A stretch of 64,000 nucleotides of DNA from Ferruginibacter sp. (GCA_025963635.1 JAOQAK010000018.1:62001-126000); one strand, 5' to 3'. Counted from the first letter of the stretch, positions 10,155 to 19,664 are shown. Numbers and translations: made by a program. The notes: generated by a model from the sequence alone, not told the origin.

Positions 10155-13100
10155 TTAATTTGCCGGAAGGGTGAAATAAAATGTTGCCCCCTTATCTGGT
10201 TCGCTCAAGGCCCATATCCTGCCATTGTGCTTGTGAATAATCCGTTGTACAATGGCCAGCCCAACTCCTGTTCCGGGGAATTCTTCTACAGAATGTAAGC
10301 GTTGAAATACCCCAAATAGCTTATGAGCATATTGCATGTCAAAACCCACACCATTATCGCTTACGGAATACACCAGTTCATTGTTTTCGCGTTTTGAATT
10401 GATTTCAATTTTAGCATGCTGGTTGTTACCAGAATATTTAACTGCATTGGAAACCAGGTTAATCATAACCTGTTCGAGCAGGGCATGATCTGCCATTGCA
10501 GGCAGTAAATCGCCAAAGGTTATTTCGGCATGGTGTACATTCGACTGGCTAATCTCTTTAACGATGAGTTCTGTCATTTTATTCATGTCAATCAGCGACT
10601 TTTCCACTTCTTTTCTCCCTAGCCTCGAAAAAGTAAGCAGATCATCTATTAGCACACCCATTTTGGTTGCATTCTCCTGAACTCTTTTCAGTAGTCTTTT
10701 TCCTTCTGCATCAAACACCTTGTCGTAATCTTCCTCCAATATGCTCGCATAGCCATGTACCGCCCGTAGCGGCGCCCGGAGATCATGGGATACGGAATAC
10801 GAAAAGGATTCCAATTCTTCAGTACGTTCCTTTACTCTTTTTTCCAATTCTTCGTTAAGTACCAGGATTTCTTTTTCTACCTGTTTGCGTTGTGTGATAT
10901 CAGCCCTGATCGCTACATACTGGTAAGGCTTTCCATTTTCATCAAGAAACGGAACGATGGTAGTATCCACCCAATAAATAGAGCCATCCTTGGCGCGGTT
11001 TTTTAGTTCACCTCTCCATATTCTGCCCTTGGCGATATTGACCCAAAGACTGCGGATGAAATCCTTATCATGGTAACCTGAGTTAATGATCCGGTGGTCC
11101 TTGCCAATGAGCTCTTCCTTGGTGTATTTCGACACCTTGCAAAAATTATCATTAGCATATTGAATGATTCCTTTTTGATCGGTGATGGCGACAATGCTGG
11201 CCTCATCAAGCGCAAATTTGTAATCTTTCAATTCCTTTAATATCTGTACTAATTCACGTTCCTGCTTTCGGCTGTCCGTAACATCTTTATAAAAAACTGT
11301 TAACCCGTTGGCTGAAGGATATGCCCTAACGAAATACCAGGTATCCCGCGGTGCATAAAAACTTTCAAATTCAACCACCTTTCCCGTCTGCATTGCCTCG
11401 TTGTATTTCTGCCAGAAGATGGTTTCTTTAACTGTCGGGTTCACGTCCCACATCAATTTGCCAAGTGGTTCACGCTCTTCCATGGAATTAATATCCATGG
11501 CCGTTTCATTTAAAAAGGTATAACGCCAATCATTGTCAAATGATACCACACCATCGCTGATACGGTTTAGTACCGATTCTTTGTCTTTAATTGCTTTGAA
11601 CGCTTCCTTTTCTGCTATTTTTCGCTGGCTTACATCAATACTAAGAATGAATATACCCTGGGGCACCGGTTGTATGCTAACTTCAAAAAAACTGCTGCTT
11701 CCGTCCGGAAAGGTGAATTCTGTTTCAAGTTGTTCAGTCACTCTTTCGGTCATACACCGTTCCATTACTCTAAAGAGTTCAGTTTGTTCAATGCCCGGAA
11801 ATTTCTCAAAAATACTGTGTCCCAGCAGATCTTCCTTTTCACACCTGCTATACCTGGCAAGTGTATCGTTTACATAAGTGTAGCGCCATTCGTAATCATG
11901 AATTTGTGCTCCTCCCACCAAATTGTCAAGCGTTTGGCGAAGCTGTTCTTCGCTATTGATCAACTTCTCCTCCATTAGTTTTTGTTCTGTGATATCCCGT
12001 GAAATTTTTGAAGCCCCGATAATATTTCCAAGAGCGTCCCTGATGGGTGAAATGGTAAGGGAAACATGGATCATTTTACCGTCTTTCCGGATCCGGACAG
12101 TTTCGTAATGAACCACGCTTCCTCCTGCTACAATGGTTGCCGATATATCTTTTTCACTATCAAGCAGGTGAGGTGGTATAAGAATAGAAATGTGTTTGCC
12201 AATGATCTCCGCAGAACTGTAGCCGAAAATAGTTTCCGCGCCTTTGTTCCAGCTGATGATGTTACCATCAAGATCTTTACTGATAATCGCATCGTCGGAT
12301 GAGTTCACCATCGATACAAAAAGCATTTGCTGCTCTTCGAGTTTTTTCTTTTCGGTGATGTCGGTTCTTATCGCCACATATTGGTATGGCTTTCCCTTGT
12401 CATCCAGGAAAGGAACAATGGTGGTATCTACCCAATAAATAGTGCCGTCTTTGGCCCTGTTTTTAAGTTCACCTATCCATATATTTCCTCCGGCAATCGT
12501 CTTCCACAGGTTGCGTATAAATTCTTTTGGGTGATGACCGCTGTTAATAATCCGATGATCCGCCCCAATGAGTTCGTGCCGGTTGAATTTTGAAATGGCG
12601 CAGAATTTATCATTGACATAATTGATGATTCCTTTTTGATCGGTGATGGCCACAATGGAAGATTCATCCAGCGCATATTTATAATCTGAGATGTCCTTTA
12701 CGATCCTGTCGAGCTTTTCTTCGGCTTTTACACGGGTGGTAATATCGTTAGAAAGCACCAGCAGTGCGGGAACTCCTTCAAAGAGGATTTCATTTTCCAC
12801 CACTTCCGCGTTAATCAACTCGCCGTTTCTTTTCACGTGTTTACAAATGATGGAACCGGCCGGAGTGGTATTCACAGTGCCGTTTAAAGGTGAAAGATAT
12901 TCTTCTTCGTAAGCCGGCTGTATATCTGGGGCCGACATGGATAAGAATTCTTCGCGGCTATAACCGTACAAGTTGATGGCCGCTTCGTTTACCGCAATAA
13001 ATTCAAGCGAAGCCAGTTTGATCACCCATAAGGGGAGCGGATTGTTTTCAAAAAGCTCGCGGTATTTTTTTTCGCTGTACAGTAAAGCTTCTGTCCGCTC

Positions 13101-13955
13101 TATCACCCGTTGCTCAAGGGTATCATTCAAATGCGTGATTTCCGCAGCGGATTTTCGCTGCGTCGTAATGTCACGTGCAAAACAAATAAAAAGCGGAAGA
13201 TTGTTTATGCTGGCAGGAGAAATACTGATGGCGATATCAAATTCCGTCGTGTCCTGCCGAATGGCCATGGTTTCAATAGTTTTTACCGGGCGGGAAAGGG
13301 TTAAATGGCCAATTTTATCGAACAGGTTGGAAAGGCTTTCACCATTACGGGCAGGCATCACCAGGGAGCTGAATGATTTGCCGATTGCTGCATCATTGTT
13401 CCATCCAAAAAGTTCTGTGGCCTTTGGGTTCCATTTAGTAATGAATCCTCCTTCGTTTACAATAATTACTGCGTCGGGTGCTGCATTAAAAATGGTTTGT
13501 AGCTGTGCTTCACTCTCAGTGGCTTCTTTTTCGGCCTTCTTTCGTTGATCAATTTCCACCTGGAGTTCAGCAGATGATTTCAGTGAAAAAGCGACCGGGA
13601 GCAATTTAACGAGGTAATAAACGGTAATCCAGCTAAGTATGCCCGTGATAAACCTTACCAGGGCATTCAACCTGTAAACAGGTAACCAAAATGCAAGGGC
13701 ATCAAGAAAATGGGTAGAGCCGCAGGCGAGGATAAAGGCAGCAAAAAGGAAGTATAATTTTATGAACTGTGCACTTTGTTTGCGGGAAATAAATTTGATG
13801 ATGATCAGTGGAATAGTGAAATAGGCGGTCCAGATCATCAGGTCGCTTATGATATAAAGCCATCCATGAAAGCCGGTCCATTTTCCACAATGCCACCGGG
13901 GCGGCCAATCAGCGCTATCGAATAATTTAGCAAAAAACTGCACCACCTGGTCCAT
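10155..13955 (-). CDS. multi-PAS histidine kinase with an ethylene-receptor-like membrane domain
   Basis: 1266 residues from ATG 13955 (a GTG three codons upstream at 13964 is possible). Residues about 35-120 form three membrane helices that align with the ethylene-binding domain of plant ETR1: Asp38, Tyr45, Ile48, Pro49, Ile75, Cys78 and His82 match ETR1 Asp25, Tyr32, Ile35, Pro36, Ile62, Cys65 and His69 with identical spacing (motifs ISDLMIWTAYFTIP and ACGSTHFLD). Then come seven PAS domains (about 152-262, 297-407, 425-537, 545-655, 672-777, 795-894, 912-1022), a coiled coil, a HisKA domain with phospho-His1057 in SVSHDLRAP, and a HATPase (N-box at 1166-1175, DNGVGFD at 1200-1206, GTGVGLAI). 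The third and seventh PAS are near-copies of each other. Domain assignment is firm; the ligand is inferred. Confidence 0.9.
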   Translation of the reverse strand: MDQVVQFFAKLFDSADWPPRWHCGKWTGFHGWLYIISDLMIWTAYFTIPLIIIKFISRKQSAQFIKLYFLFAAFILACGSTHFLDALAFWLPVYRLNALVRFITGILSWITVYYLVKLLPVAFSLKSSAELQVEIDQRKKAEKEATESEAQLQTIFNAAPDAVIIVNEGGFITKWNPKATELFGWNNDAAIGKSFSSLVMPARNGESLSNLFDKIGHLTLSRPVKTIETMAIRQDTTEFDIAISISPASINNLPLFICFARDITTQRKSAAEITHLNDTLEQRVIERTEALLYSEKKYRELFENNPLPLWVIKLASLEFIAVNEAAINLYGYSREEFLSMSAPDIQPAYEEEYLSPLNGTVNTTPAGSIICKHVKRNGELINAEVVENEILFEGVPALLVLSNDITTRVKAEEKLDRIVKDISDYKYALDESSIVAITDQKGIINYVNDKFCAISKFNRHELIGADHRIINSGHHPKEFIRNLWKTIAGGNIWIGELKNRAKDGTIYWVDTTIVPFLDDKGKPYQYVAIRTDITEKKKLEEQQMLFVSMVNSSDDAIISKDLDGNIISWNKGAETIFGYSSAEIIGKHISILIPPHLLDSEKDISATIVAGGSVVHYETVRIRKDGKMIHVSLTISPIRDALGNIIGASKISRDITEQKLMEEKLINSEEQLRQTLDNLVGGAQIHDYEWRYTYVNDTLARYSRCEKEDLLGHSIFEKFPGIEQTELFRVMERCMTERVTEQLETEFTFPDGSSSFFEVSIQPVPQGIFILSIDVSQRKIAEKEAFKAIKDKESVLNRISDGVVSFDNDWRYTFLNETAMDINSMEEREPLGKLMWDVNPTVKETIFWQKYNEAMQTGKVVEFESFYAPRDTWYFVRAYPSANGLTVFYKDVTDSRKQERELVQILKELKDYKFALDEASIVAITDQKGIIQYANDNFCKVSKYTKEELIGKDHRIINSGYHDKDFIRSLWVNIAKGRIWRGELKNRAKDGSIYWVDTTIVPFLDENGKPYQYVAIRADITQRKQVEKEILVLNEELEKRVKERTEELESFSYSVSHDLRAPLRAVHGYASILEEDYDKVFDAEGKRLLKRVQENATKMGVLIDDLLTFSRLGRKEVEKSLIDMNKMTELIVKEISQSNVHHAEITFGDLLPAMADHALLEQVMINLVSNAVKYSGNNQHAKIEINSKRENNELVYSVSDNGVGFDMQYAHKLFGVFQRLHSVEEFPGTGVGLAIVQRIIHKHNGRIWALSEPDKGATFYFTLPAN

Positions 13956-13964
13956 AGTATACAC

Positions 13965-14469
13965 AATTTTTATTTTTCATCTGAGTTGGATTTTATACCG
14001 TTAAATGTCCTACGTCTTTGCGGGAAACTCAAAAGTAATATGCTGCTATATTTGGTCGAAAGGGTTCTTTTTCAATACGCTTGGCGGCAGTTGTTCATCA
14101 TAGCGGCATCGAATGTCGCTCTTAAGTAAAGTACTGAGAATGCAGGTACAGGTGGATTTAAGTGATAGATTTTGAACTAAATGCATTCATTATCGACTTT
14201 AAACAAAGGTTGTAATAAAATACAACATTATGAAATTTAATTTGGGGTCACAGAAGTTCACTTTGAGCATGCCGGCCTTGCGCTTTTTGCTGATATTACC
14301 CGCAACAATCGATAAGACTGCAGAACAATTACTGTTATGTTATTGTTTAGCAAATGCTAAAAAGAACCTACCAGCCGAATTCAATTTCAATTACTGATGA
14401 ATATCACCCTTATCAATGATTACCGTCCTTTATGGGCAATTGAGAAGATCTTAATTTGAGCCCGTAGTT
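13965..14469. other. intergenic region without a recognisable gene
   Basis: About 505 bp between the divergent multi-PAS kinase and the XRE regulator. All frames are broken by stops. It must contain the promoters of both, but I see no TAnnTTTG box at a convincing distance and no structured RNA. Confidence 0.5.
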
Positions 14470-14700
14470 ATGAAAAACATCACGATGGGAAATCCTGAAA
14501 TATTAATTAAGATCGGCGGAAATATTAAAGCATTAAGAACCGGAAAAATGCTCACACAAAAAGCACTGGCAGAAGCTTGTGGCTTTGAAAAGGCAAGGAT
14601 ATCAAAGATTGAGTCAGGGAAAGCGAATCCCACGGTTTGCACTTTAAATAAGATCAGCAATACGCTGGAAGTGAATGTTGCTGAATTCTTTAAGAATTAA
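14470..14700 (+). CDS. small XRE-family helix-turn-helix regulator
   Basis: 76 residues comprising essentially one HTH_3 (Cro/CI type) domain: NIKALRTGKMLTQKALAEACGFEKARISKIESGKANPTVCTLNKIS. The recognition helix region FEKARISKIESG is typical, and the C-terminus adds one short helix (VNVAEFFKN). There is no ligand or oligomerisation domain. It stands isolated in about 1.2 kb of otherwise non-coding DNA with no toxin or phage gene beside it, so its target is unknown. It binds DNA as a dimer by family analogy. Confidence 0.85.
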   Translation: MKNITMGNPEILIKIGGNIKALRTGKMLTQKALAEACGFEKARISKIESGKANPTVCTLNKISNTLEVNVAEFFKN

Positions 14701-15256
14701 TTTCAAGGTTGAAATTAAACGATCTTGGCAGCAGGTAAGGCGCCGGCCACTGCTGGTATTGACATGCTCTCCCTTTGTTCCTGTTGAGCTATTACAATGA
14801 AGAACCGGCCCCAAGGTTTCCAATATACGCCCGACAACTTGTCTTTATCACCTGCGCTCAAAATATTCCGGCGGCTTCATTGATACACTATAAAGCAGAA
14901 GCTTTAACTGACTCTATGTGATAGAGTGCTAACTGTTTAAACGCCACGGACCCACCAGCATTTTGAGCTGCCGACTAGACGCAGTTGCATTCGTATGGCA
15001 GATGAATTGCCAACGCTGTCTCCATGCTTCTTAAGTAGCACATTTCTAAATCATCCGCAGCCACAGAATTGTTATCACTGAAATCCGTCAGACTGGTTTA
15101 CGAACATTCGCAGCTTTATAATCAACCTCTTTTAAAATGGTCTTGTAGTATTTATGTCGAAAACTTTCTTACATTTATTAAGAATATCACTCGTTGCCGT
15201 GCTGTTGCCTACTTCTTATCATTAACGATGCTTAACCTTCATAACAGTTTGTACAG
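14701..15256. other. intergenic region without a recognisable gene
   Basis: About 556 bp. No open frame of useful length and no clear repeat or terminator. A 7-bp inverted repeat ACTCTAT-GTG-ATAGAGT near 14912-14928 is too short to interpret. The region probably includes the promoter for the oxidoreductase gene at 15257. Confidence 0.5.
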
Positions 15257-16669
15257 ATGCAAAAGAAAAAACAACCTTCTTCCAGGCGCAATTTTATTAA
15301 ACAGATAACAGGCACCACGCTTGCTCTTGGAGCAGGCTCACTGGCGGCTTTAGCCGAAGGCGACAAAGTTGAAAAGAGAATTTTGTATGCTCCAAAAAGA
15401 ATAGCCGCTAATGACAGGATCAATCTTGCAGTGATCGGTATGGGGATCATGGGCTATAACAATTTAAATACTGCACTTAAAATTCCGGGTGTTCAGTTGG
15501 TGGCGGCATGCGACCTGTACTCGGGCAGACTGGAAAGGGCAAAGGAACTGCATGGCAAAGACCTTTTTGTAACCAACGATTACCGGAAAATATTGGATCG
15601 CAAAGACATCGATGCTGTCATTATTGCCACCGGGGATCACTGGCATGCACGCATCACCAAGGAAGCACTGCAAAAAGGAAAGCATGTTTATTGCGAAAAG
15701 CCCATGGTCCATTTTATAAGCGAGGGATTGGGAGTGGTGGCTGCCCAAAAGGCAAGCAATAAAATTATGCAGGTTGGAAGCCAGCGGGTAAGCAGCGTGC
15801 TGTATGCAAAAGCACATGAATTGTATAAGTCGGGTGAAATTGGCAAGCTCAATATGGTAAATGCAATTTACGACCGGCAGGATGCCCTGGGCGCATGGGA
15901 ATATACTATGCCCACGGATGCATCGCCTGAAACCGTTGACTGGGACCGGTACATAGCGGGAATGCCTAAGATACCCTACGATGCTAAAAAGTTTTTCTGG
16001 TGGAGAAACTATCGCGAATTTGGTACAGGTGTAGCGGGCGATCTCTTTGTTCATTTGCTGTCGGGTACACATGTAATCACCGGCTCCAAAGGGCCTGGTA
16101 AAATATTTGCTTCGGGGCAGCTGTGCTATTGGAAAGATGGCAGGAATGTACCTGATGTAATGACAGGTATTATGCAGTATCCTGAAACGCGTGAGCATCC
16201 TTCCTTCCAGTTAACACTACAGGTGAATTTTGTGAGTGGCACGGGTGGCTCGGAAGTGATACGTTTTGTAGGCGATGCAGGGACAATGAATATTGGTGGC
16301 AACGGTTTAACGGTACATCACAGCATCATGGCAAAGGCACCGGGCATCGGGGGCTGGGATGCGCTTGCTACTTATCCACAAGAGATGCAGGAAACATTGA
16401 TTAAAGAGTATAATAAGAAATATACTGCCGAACAACAAAAGCGGCCGAAGAAAGCCGATATCGTTTACAGGGAACCGGAAGGCTATGATGAGCACCTGGA
16501 GCACCATAACAACTTTTTCGATTCCATAAAAACCGGTAAGCCGGTGGTGGAAGATGCGGCTTTTGGCTTTAGAGCGGCAGCTCCCTGCCTCGCATGCAAT
16601 GAAAGCTATTTTGGCAAAAAAATAATTTATTGGGATCCCGAACAAATGAAGGTGAAGGAAAGTGAGTAG
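15257..16669 (+). CDS. Gfo/Idh/MocA family oxidoreductase with Tat signal
   Basis: 470 residues. The N-terminus SSRRNFIKQITGTTLALGAGSL is a twin-arginine signal, so the protein is exported folded, with its cofactor, to the periplasm. A Rossmann domain follows (INLAVIGMGIMGYNNL, GxGxxG-like), then the ATGDHWHARI and CEKPMVHF segments typical of Gfo/Idh/MocA NAD(P)-dependent sugar or inositol dehydrogenases (EKP motif), and the C-terminal alpha/beta domain with the FWWRNYREFGTGVAGDLFVHLL region. The substrate cannot be named. A TIM-barrel sugar-isomerase homologue with its own Tat signal follows after 80 bp on the same strand, a pairing common in Bacteroidota sugar catabolism. Confidence 0.88.
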   Translation: MQKKKQPSSRRNFIKQITGTTLALGAGSLAALAEGDKVEKRILYAPKRIAANDRINLAVIGMGIMGYNNLNTALKIPGVQLVAACDLYSGRLERAKELHGKDLFVTNDYRKILDRKDIDAVIIATGDHWHARITKEALQKGKHVYCEKPMVHFISEGLGVVAAQKASNKIMQVGSQRVSSVLYAKAHELYKSGEIGKLNMVNAIYDRQDALGAWEYTMPTDASPETVDWDRYIAGMPKIPYDAKKFFWWRNYREFGTGVAGDLFVHLLSGTHVITGSKGPGKIFASGQLCYWKDGRNVPDVMTGIMQYPETREHPSFQLTLQVNFVSGTGGSEVIRFVGDAGTMNIGGNGLTVHHSIMAKAPGIGGWDALATYPQEMQETLIKEYNKKYTAEQQKRPKKADIVYREPEGYDEHLEHHNNFFDSIKTGKPVVEDAAFGFRAAAPCLACNESYFGKKIIYWDPEQMKVKESE

Positions 16670-16749
16670 CGCTGCAAATTGCACCCATCGCCCGGATGGC
16701 AGTACAGATCATCCAAAGCTTGTAATTTCAATTTTCAAAAAACTATACA

Positions 16750-17664
16750 ATGAAAATATCACGAAGAAAGTTTCTCACAAATGGTTCCCTTTCAATTGCC
16801 GGAACTATGTTTTTGTCTAAGAATCTACTCGCAGTTGACAAAGGGGCAAAAACCGCCCTCGGAATACAATTGTACTCGGTGCGGGATGATATGAAAAAGG
16901 ACCCGCTGGGTACACTGAAACAAATTGCAGCAATGGGCTATAAAAATGTGGAGCATGCAAATTATGTAGACAGGAAGTTTTATGGATACAGTGCAGCAGA
17001 GTTTAAAAATGTTTTAAACGGGCTTGGTATGAAGATGCCGAGCGGCCACACGGTACTATCAGATAAGCATTGGAATAAAGCCACCAATGATTTTACTGAT
17101 GCATGGAAACAAACCGTGGAAGATGCAGCCGAAGTGGGACAGCACTATGTAATAAGTCCGTGGTTGGATGAAGGCCTCCGAAAGGATTACGACGGGCTGC
17201 TTGCTTTTCTCGAGGTATTTAATAAATCCGGTGAGCTTTGTAAAAAATCGGGGATGAAGTTTGGTTACCACAATCATGATTTTGAGTTTAAATATTCGCT
17301 GAAGGATAAAAAGATTTATGATATCATTTTGGAAAATACCGACCCTGCAGTAGTAATTCATCAAATTGATATCGGCAATATGTACGGCGCAGGCGGCAGG
17401 GCATTGGAAATATTTAAAAAATATCCCGGAAGGTTCGAAAGTATGCATGTAAAGGATGAGATCAAATCGGCGAAAGGTGAAATGAACGACAACTACGAAA
17501 GCACCATCCTGGGCAAAGGCATTTTGCCGGTAAGAGAAATTGTTGACCTGGGTAAAAAATCCGGTACAAAAGAGTTCATCATCGAGCAGGAATCTTACCA
17601 GGGAAAGACACCATTGGAATGTTCCAAAGAAGACTTAAAGGTGATGAAGAGCTGGGGATATTAA
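16750..17664 (+). CDS. sugar phosphate isomerase/epimerase-like protein with Tat signal
   Basis: 304 residues. ISRRKFLTNGSLSIAGTMFLS is a twin-arginine signal. The mature part is a xylose-isomerase-like TIM barrel (AP_endonuc_2 family): LGIQLYSVRDDMKKDPLGTLKQIAAMGYKNVEHA, KFGYHNHDFEF with a metal-ligand His, VIHQIDIGNM, ESMHVKD with the second His region and FIIEQESYQG with the terminal Glu ligand. This suggests a divalent-metal isomerase or epimerase of a sugar, exported to the periplasm. It probably shares a transcript with the oxidoreductase upstream and ends at the terminator 17705-17741. Confidence 0.88.
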   Translation: MKISRRKFLTNGSLSIAGTMFLSKNLLAVDKGAKTALGIQLYSVRDDMKKDPLGTLKQIAAMGYKNVEHANYVDRKFYGYSAAEFKNVLNGLGMKMPSGHTVLSDKHWNKATNDFTDAWKQTVEDAAEVGQHYVISPWLDEGLRKDYDGLLAFLEVFNKSGELCKKSGMKFGYHNHDFEFKYSLKDKKIYDIILENTDPAVVIHQIDIGNMYGAGGRALEIFKKYPGRFESMHVKDEIKSAKGEMNDNYESTILGKGILPVREIVDLGKKSGTKEFIIEQESYQGKTPLECSKEDLKVMKSWGY

Positions 17665-17704
17665 TAAATTAAAAATTGAGTTGATTTTTTGATAGTATTT
17701 GTTG

Positions 17705-17741
17705 AGCCTCGCAGGATTTTAAAACCTGTGAGGCTTTTTTT
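17705..17741 (+). terminator. intrinsic terminator built on a CCTCACAGG palindrome
   Basis: AGCCTCGCAGGATTTT pairs with AAAACCTGTGAGGCT (one G-T pair, one bulge), followed by seven T. It lies 41 bp after the isomerase stop. The same CCTCACAGGTTT core recurs as a perfect palindrome at 39559-39595. Confidence 0.8.
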
Positions 17742-17799
17742 ATCTGCGGTCAAAACGTGTGTACTGGTAATTTGCCCGTGTTATCTTAACTTCAATACT

Positions 17800-19089
17800 A
17801 TGAAGCACTGTGTAATACTTTTTTATTTTTTTTGCAGCTTACCTGCATTTTCCCAACCGAAGACGGATAGTTTATTAGAAAATATGTTATTACGCAACGG
17901 CACTGCATTGATGCAGCATGTTTTGCAGCAGAAGGACAGTTTTCGTTTACAAATCATTTATACACAGATCAACCGTAACCGGCACAACAAACCTTCTTTC
18001 AGGAATTATTATTTAAATACGGATACCAATCTTTACTTTAATCCTGCTTCCACTGTAAAGTTGCCGCTGGCGCTGCTTGCCCTGGAAAAGCTGAATAATA
18101 TGGGGGTTGATGGTGTTAATAAATATGCTGCTATGCAGATTGACAGCAACTGCGCTAAACAAACAAAAGCGCTAACTGACAGCACCGCAGAAAGCGGGTT
18201 CCCGTCTATTGCGCATTATATAAAGAAGGCTTTTCTTGTGAGCGATAACGACGCTTACAACCGCCTGTATCAATTTGTTGGCCAGCAAACCATCAATAGG
18301 AACCTGCACAATAAAGGATATCAATCGATGCGTATCACCAGGCAGTTTTTTGGCTTCACTGCAGAGGAGAACCGGCATACGAACCCTGTTCGTTTTATTC
18401 ATCAAGACGGCCGTATTATTTATGAGCAGCCTTCTGCGTATAATACCGATTCATTTTATTTTGGGAAGATCATTAAAATCGGCAAAGGCCATTATAACAA
18501 CAGGGATAGCCTTATCAACGAGCCAATCGATTTTACAAAGGTGAATAATGTGCCGCTTGAAGACCTTCAGCAAATGTTGCAGTCTGTTTTATTTCCTGCT
18601 TCTGTACCTGCGAGGCAGCGGTTCAATTTTAAGGGCGATGATTACAAATTCCTGTATCAGTATTTATCACAGTATCCTTCAGAAACCAATTACCCTAAAT
18701 ATGACAGTGCAGCATATTACGATAGTTACATAAAGTTTTACTTTAGAGATGGCAACCACCAATTGCCTCCTTATATCCGGGTATTCAATAAGGTAGGATG
18801 GGCGTACGGCTTTTTGATCGATGTATCTTATGTGGTGGACTTTAAAAATAAAGTGGAATTTATGCTTACGACTACTTTATATACAAATAGTGACGGGATA
18901 CTGAATGACGACAAATACGATTACAAGAATATAGGATGGCCGTTTCTTTACCAGCTTGGCCAAACTGTTTATCAATACGAACTGAAGCGTTCGAGAAAAT
19001 ATAAACCAAATCTTGAAAATTTTATAGTTCCCTATGAAAGTAGAAACGGAAATGACAAACGACTAACGATAAAAAATGTAGATAATTGA
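17800..19089 (+). CDS. class A beta-lactamase-like serine hydrolase, secreted
   Basis: 429 residues from ATG 17800. An upstream in-frame TTG at 17689 would run through the preceding terminator and is rejected. MKHCVILFYFFCSLPAFSQ is a Sec signal. The serine hydrolase motifs are present: S-T-V-K (SxxK) in FNPASTVKLPLALLALEKL, S-D-N in FLVSDNDAYNRLYQ, and a KVGWAYG segment at the KTG position. This makes it a penicillin-recognising-type acyl enzyme. It is much longer than true class A beta-lactamases (about 290), with an insert before the last motif, so a peptidase or esterase role is at least as likely as antibiotic resistance. Confidence 0.8.
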   Translation: MKHCVILFYFFCSLPAFSQPKTDSLLENMLLRNGTALMQHVLQQKDSFRLQIIYTQINRNRHNKPSFRNYYLNTDTNLYFNPASTVKLPLALLALEKLNNMGVDGVNKYAAMQIDSNCAKQTKALTDSTAESGFPSIAHYIKKAFLVSDNDAYNRLYQFVGQQTINRNLHNKGYQSMRITRQFFGFTAEENRHTNPVRFIHQDGRIIYEQPSAYNTDSFYFGKIIKIGKGHYNNRDSLINEPIDFTKVNNVPLEDLQQMLQSVLFPASVPARQRFNFKGDDYKFLYQYLSQYPSETNYPKYDSAAYYDSYIKFYFRDGNHQLPPYIRVFNKVGWAYGFLIDVSYVVDFKNKVEFMLTTTLYTNSDGILNDDKYDYKNIGWPFLYQLGQTVYQYELKRSRKYKPNLENFIVPYESRNGNDKRLTIKNVDN

Positions 19090-19192
19090 TAAGGCAATAA
19101 AATTAGCAGGCGTTTTTCATCATTCATGTGGTTACCGTCGTAAATTTATAATTGGTATTACAAATTCAATTTTTCATTTTAATAGCATTTTT

Positions 19193-19654
19193 ATGATAGT
19201 ACCCGGCATGATTGCCCCCGACTTTGAATTGCTTTGTACACCTGACCAAAAGATCCGGCTCAGCGACCTTAAAGGTAAAAGAGTGATACTGGCCTTTTAC
19301 CCTGCAGACTGGAGCCCCGTATGTGGCGACCAGATGGCGTTGTACAACGAAACGCTTAAGTTTTTCAAAAAACACAATGCAGAATTGTTAGGCATCTCGG
19401 TTGATAGCAAGTGGTGTCATTTGGCATTTGCGCATGACAGAAATCTTCATTTCCCATTGCTTGCCGATTTTGAACCTAAAGGAGAAGTGGCCCGTTTGTA
19501 TGGCGTGTACGATGATAAAGTAGGAGAGTGTAAACGGGCACTATTTGTGATAGATGAAGAAGGGCTGATCAAATGGAATTATTTATCGCCTGTTGGAATC
19601 AACCCGGGTGCCGATGGTATTTTAGAAGCGCTCGAAAAATTAGACAATCCATAA
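19193..19654 (+). CDS. peroxiredoxin (AhpC/TSA family)
   Basis: 153 residues. Thioredoxin-fold peroxidase that reduces peroxides with a cysteine thiol: PGMIAPDFELLCTPDQKIRLSDLKGKRVILAFYPADWSPVCGDQM, with the peroxidatic Cys44 in the P-x-x-x-S/T-x-x-C motif (here SPVC). Further Cys at 75 (SKWCHL) and near 112 (GECKR) could act in resolution. There is no signal peptide, so it is cytosolic. The length and motif fit the AhpE/BCP-like group. A DsbA-like protein follows 10 bp later, very likely in the same transcript, and may be its reductant or a partner in thiol stress. Confidence 0.9.
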   Translation: MIVPGMIAPDFELLCTPDQKIRLSDLKGKRVILAFYPADWSPVCGDQMALYNETLKFFKKHNAELLGISVDSKWCHLAFAHDRNLHFPLLADFEPKGEVARLYGVYDDKVGECKRALFVIDEEGLIKWNYLSPVGINPGADGILEALEKLDNP

Positions 19655-19664
19655 ACCTGCTGCA

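Noticed and set aside
14925..14940. Half of a CIRCE-like operator (GAGTGCTAA)
   Set aside because: The matching left half TTAGCACTC is absent and no heat-shock gene is nearby.
13965..15256. Mobile element or prophage remnant around the lone XRE gene
   Set aside because: No integrase, transposase, attachment repeats or phage gene was found in the flanking non-coding DNA.
17689..17799. N-terminal extension of the serine hydrolase from a TTG
   Set aside because: It would translate the upstream terminator and precede an intact signal peptide that starts at 17800.
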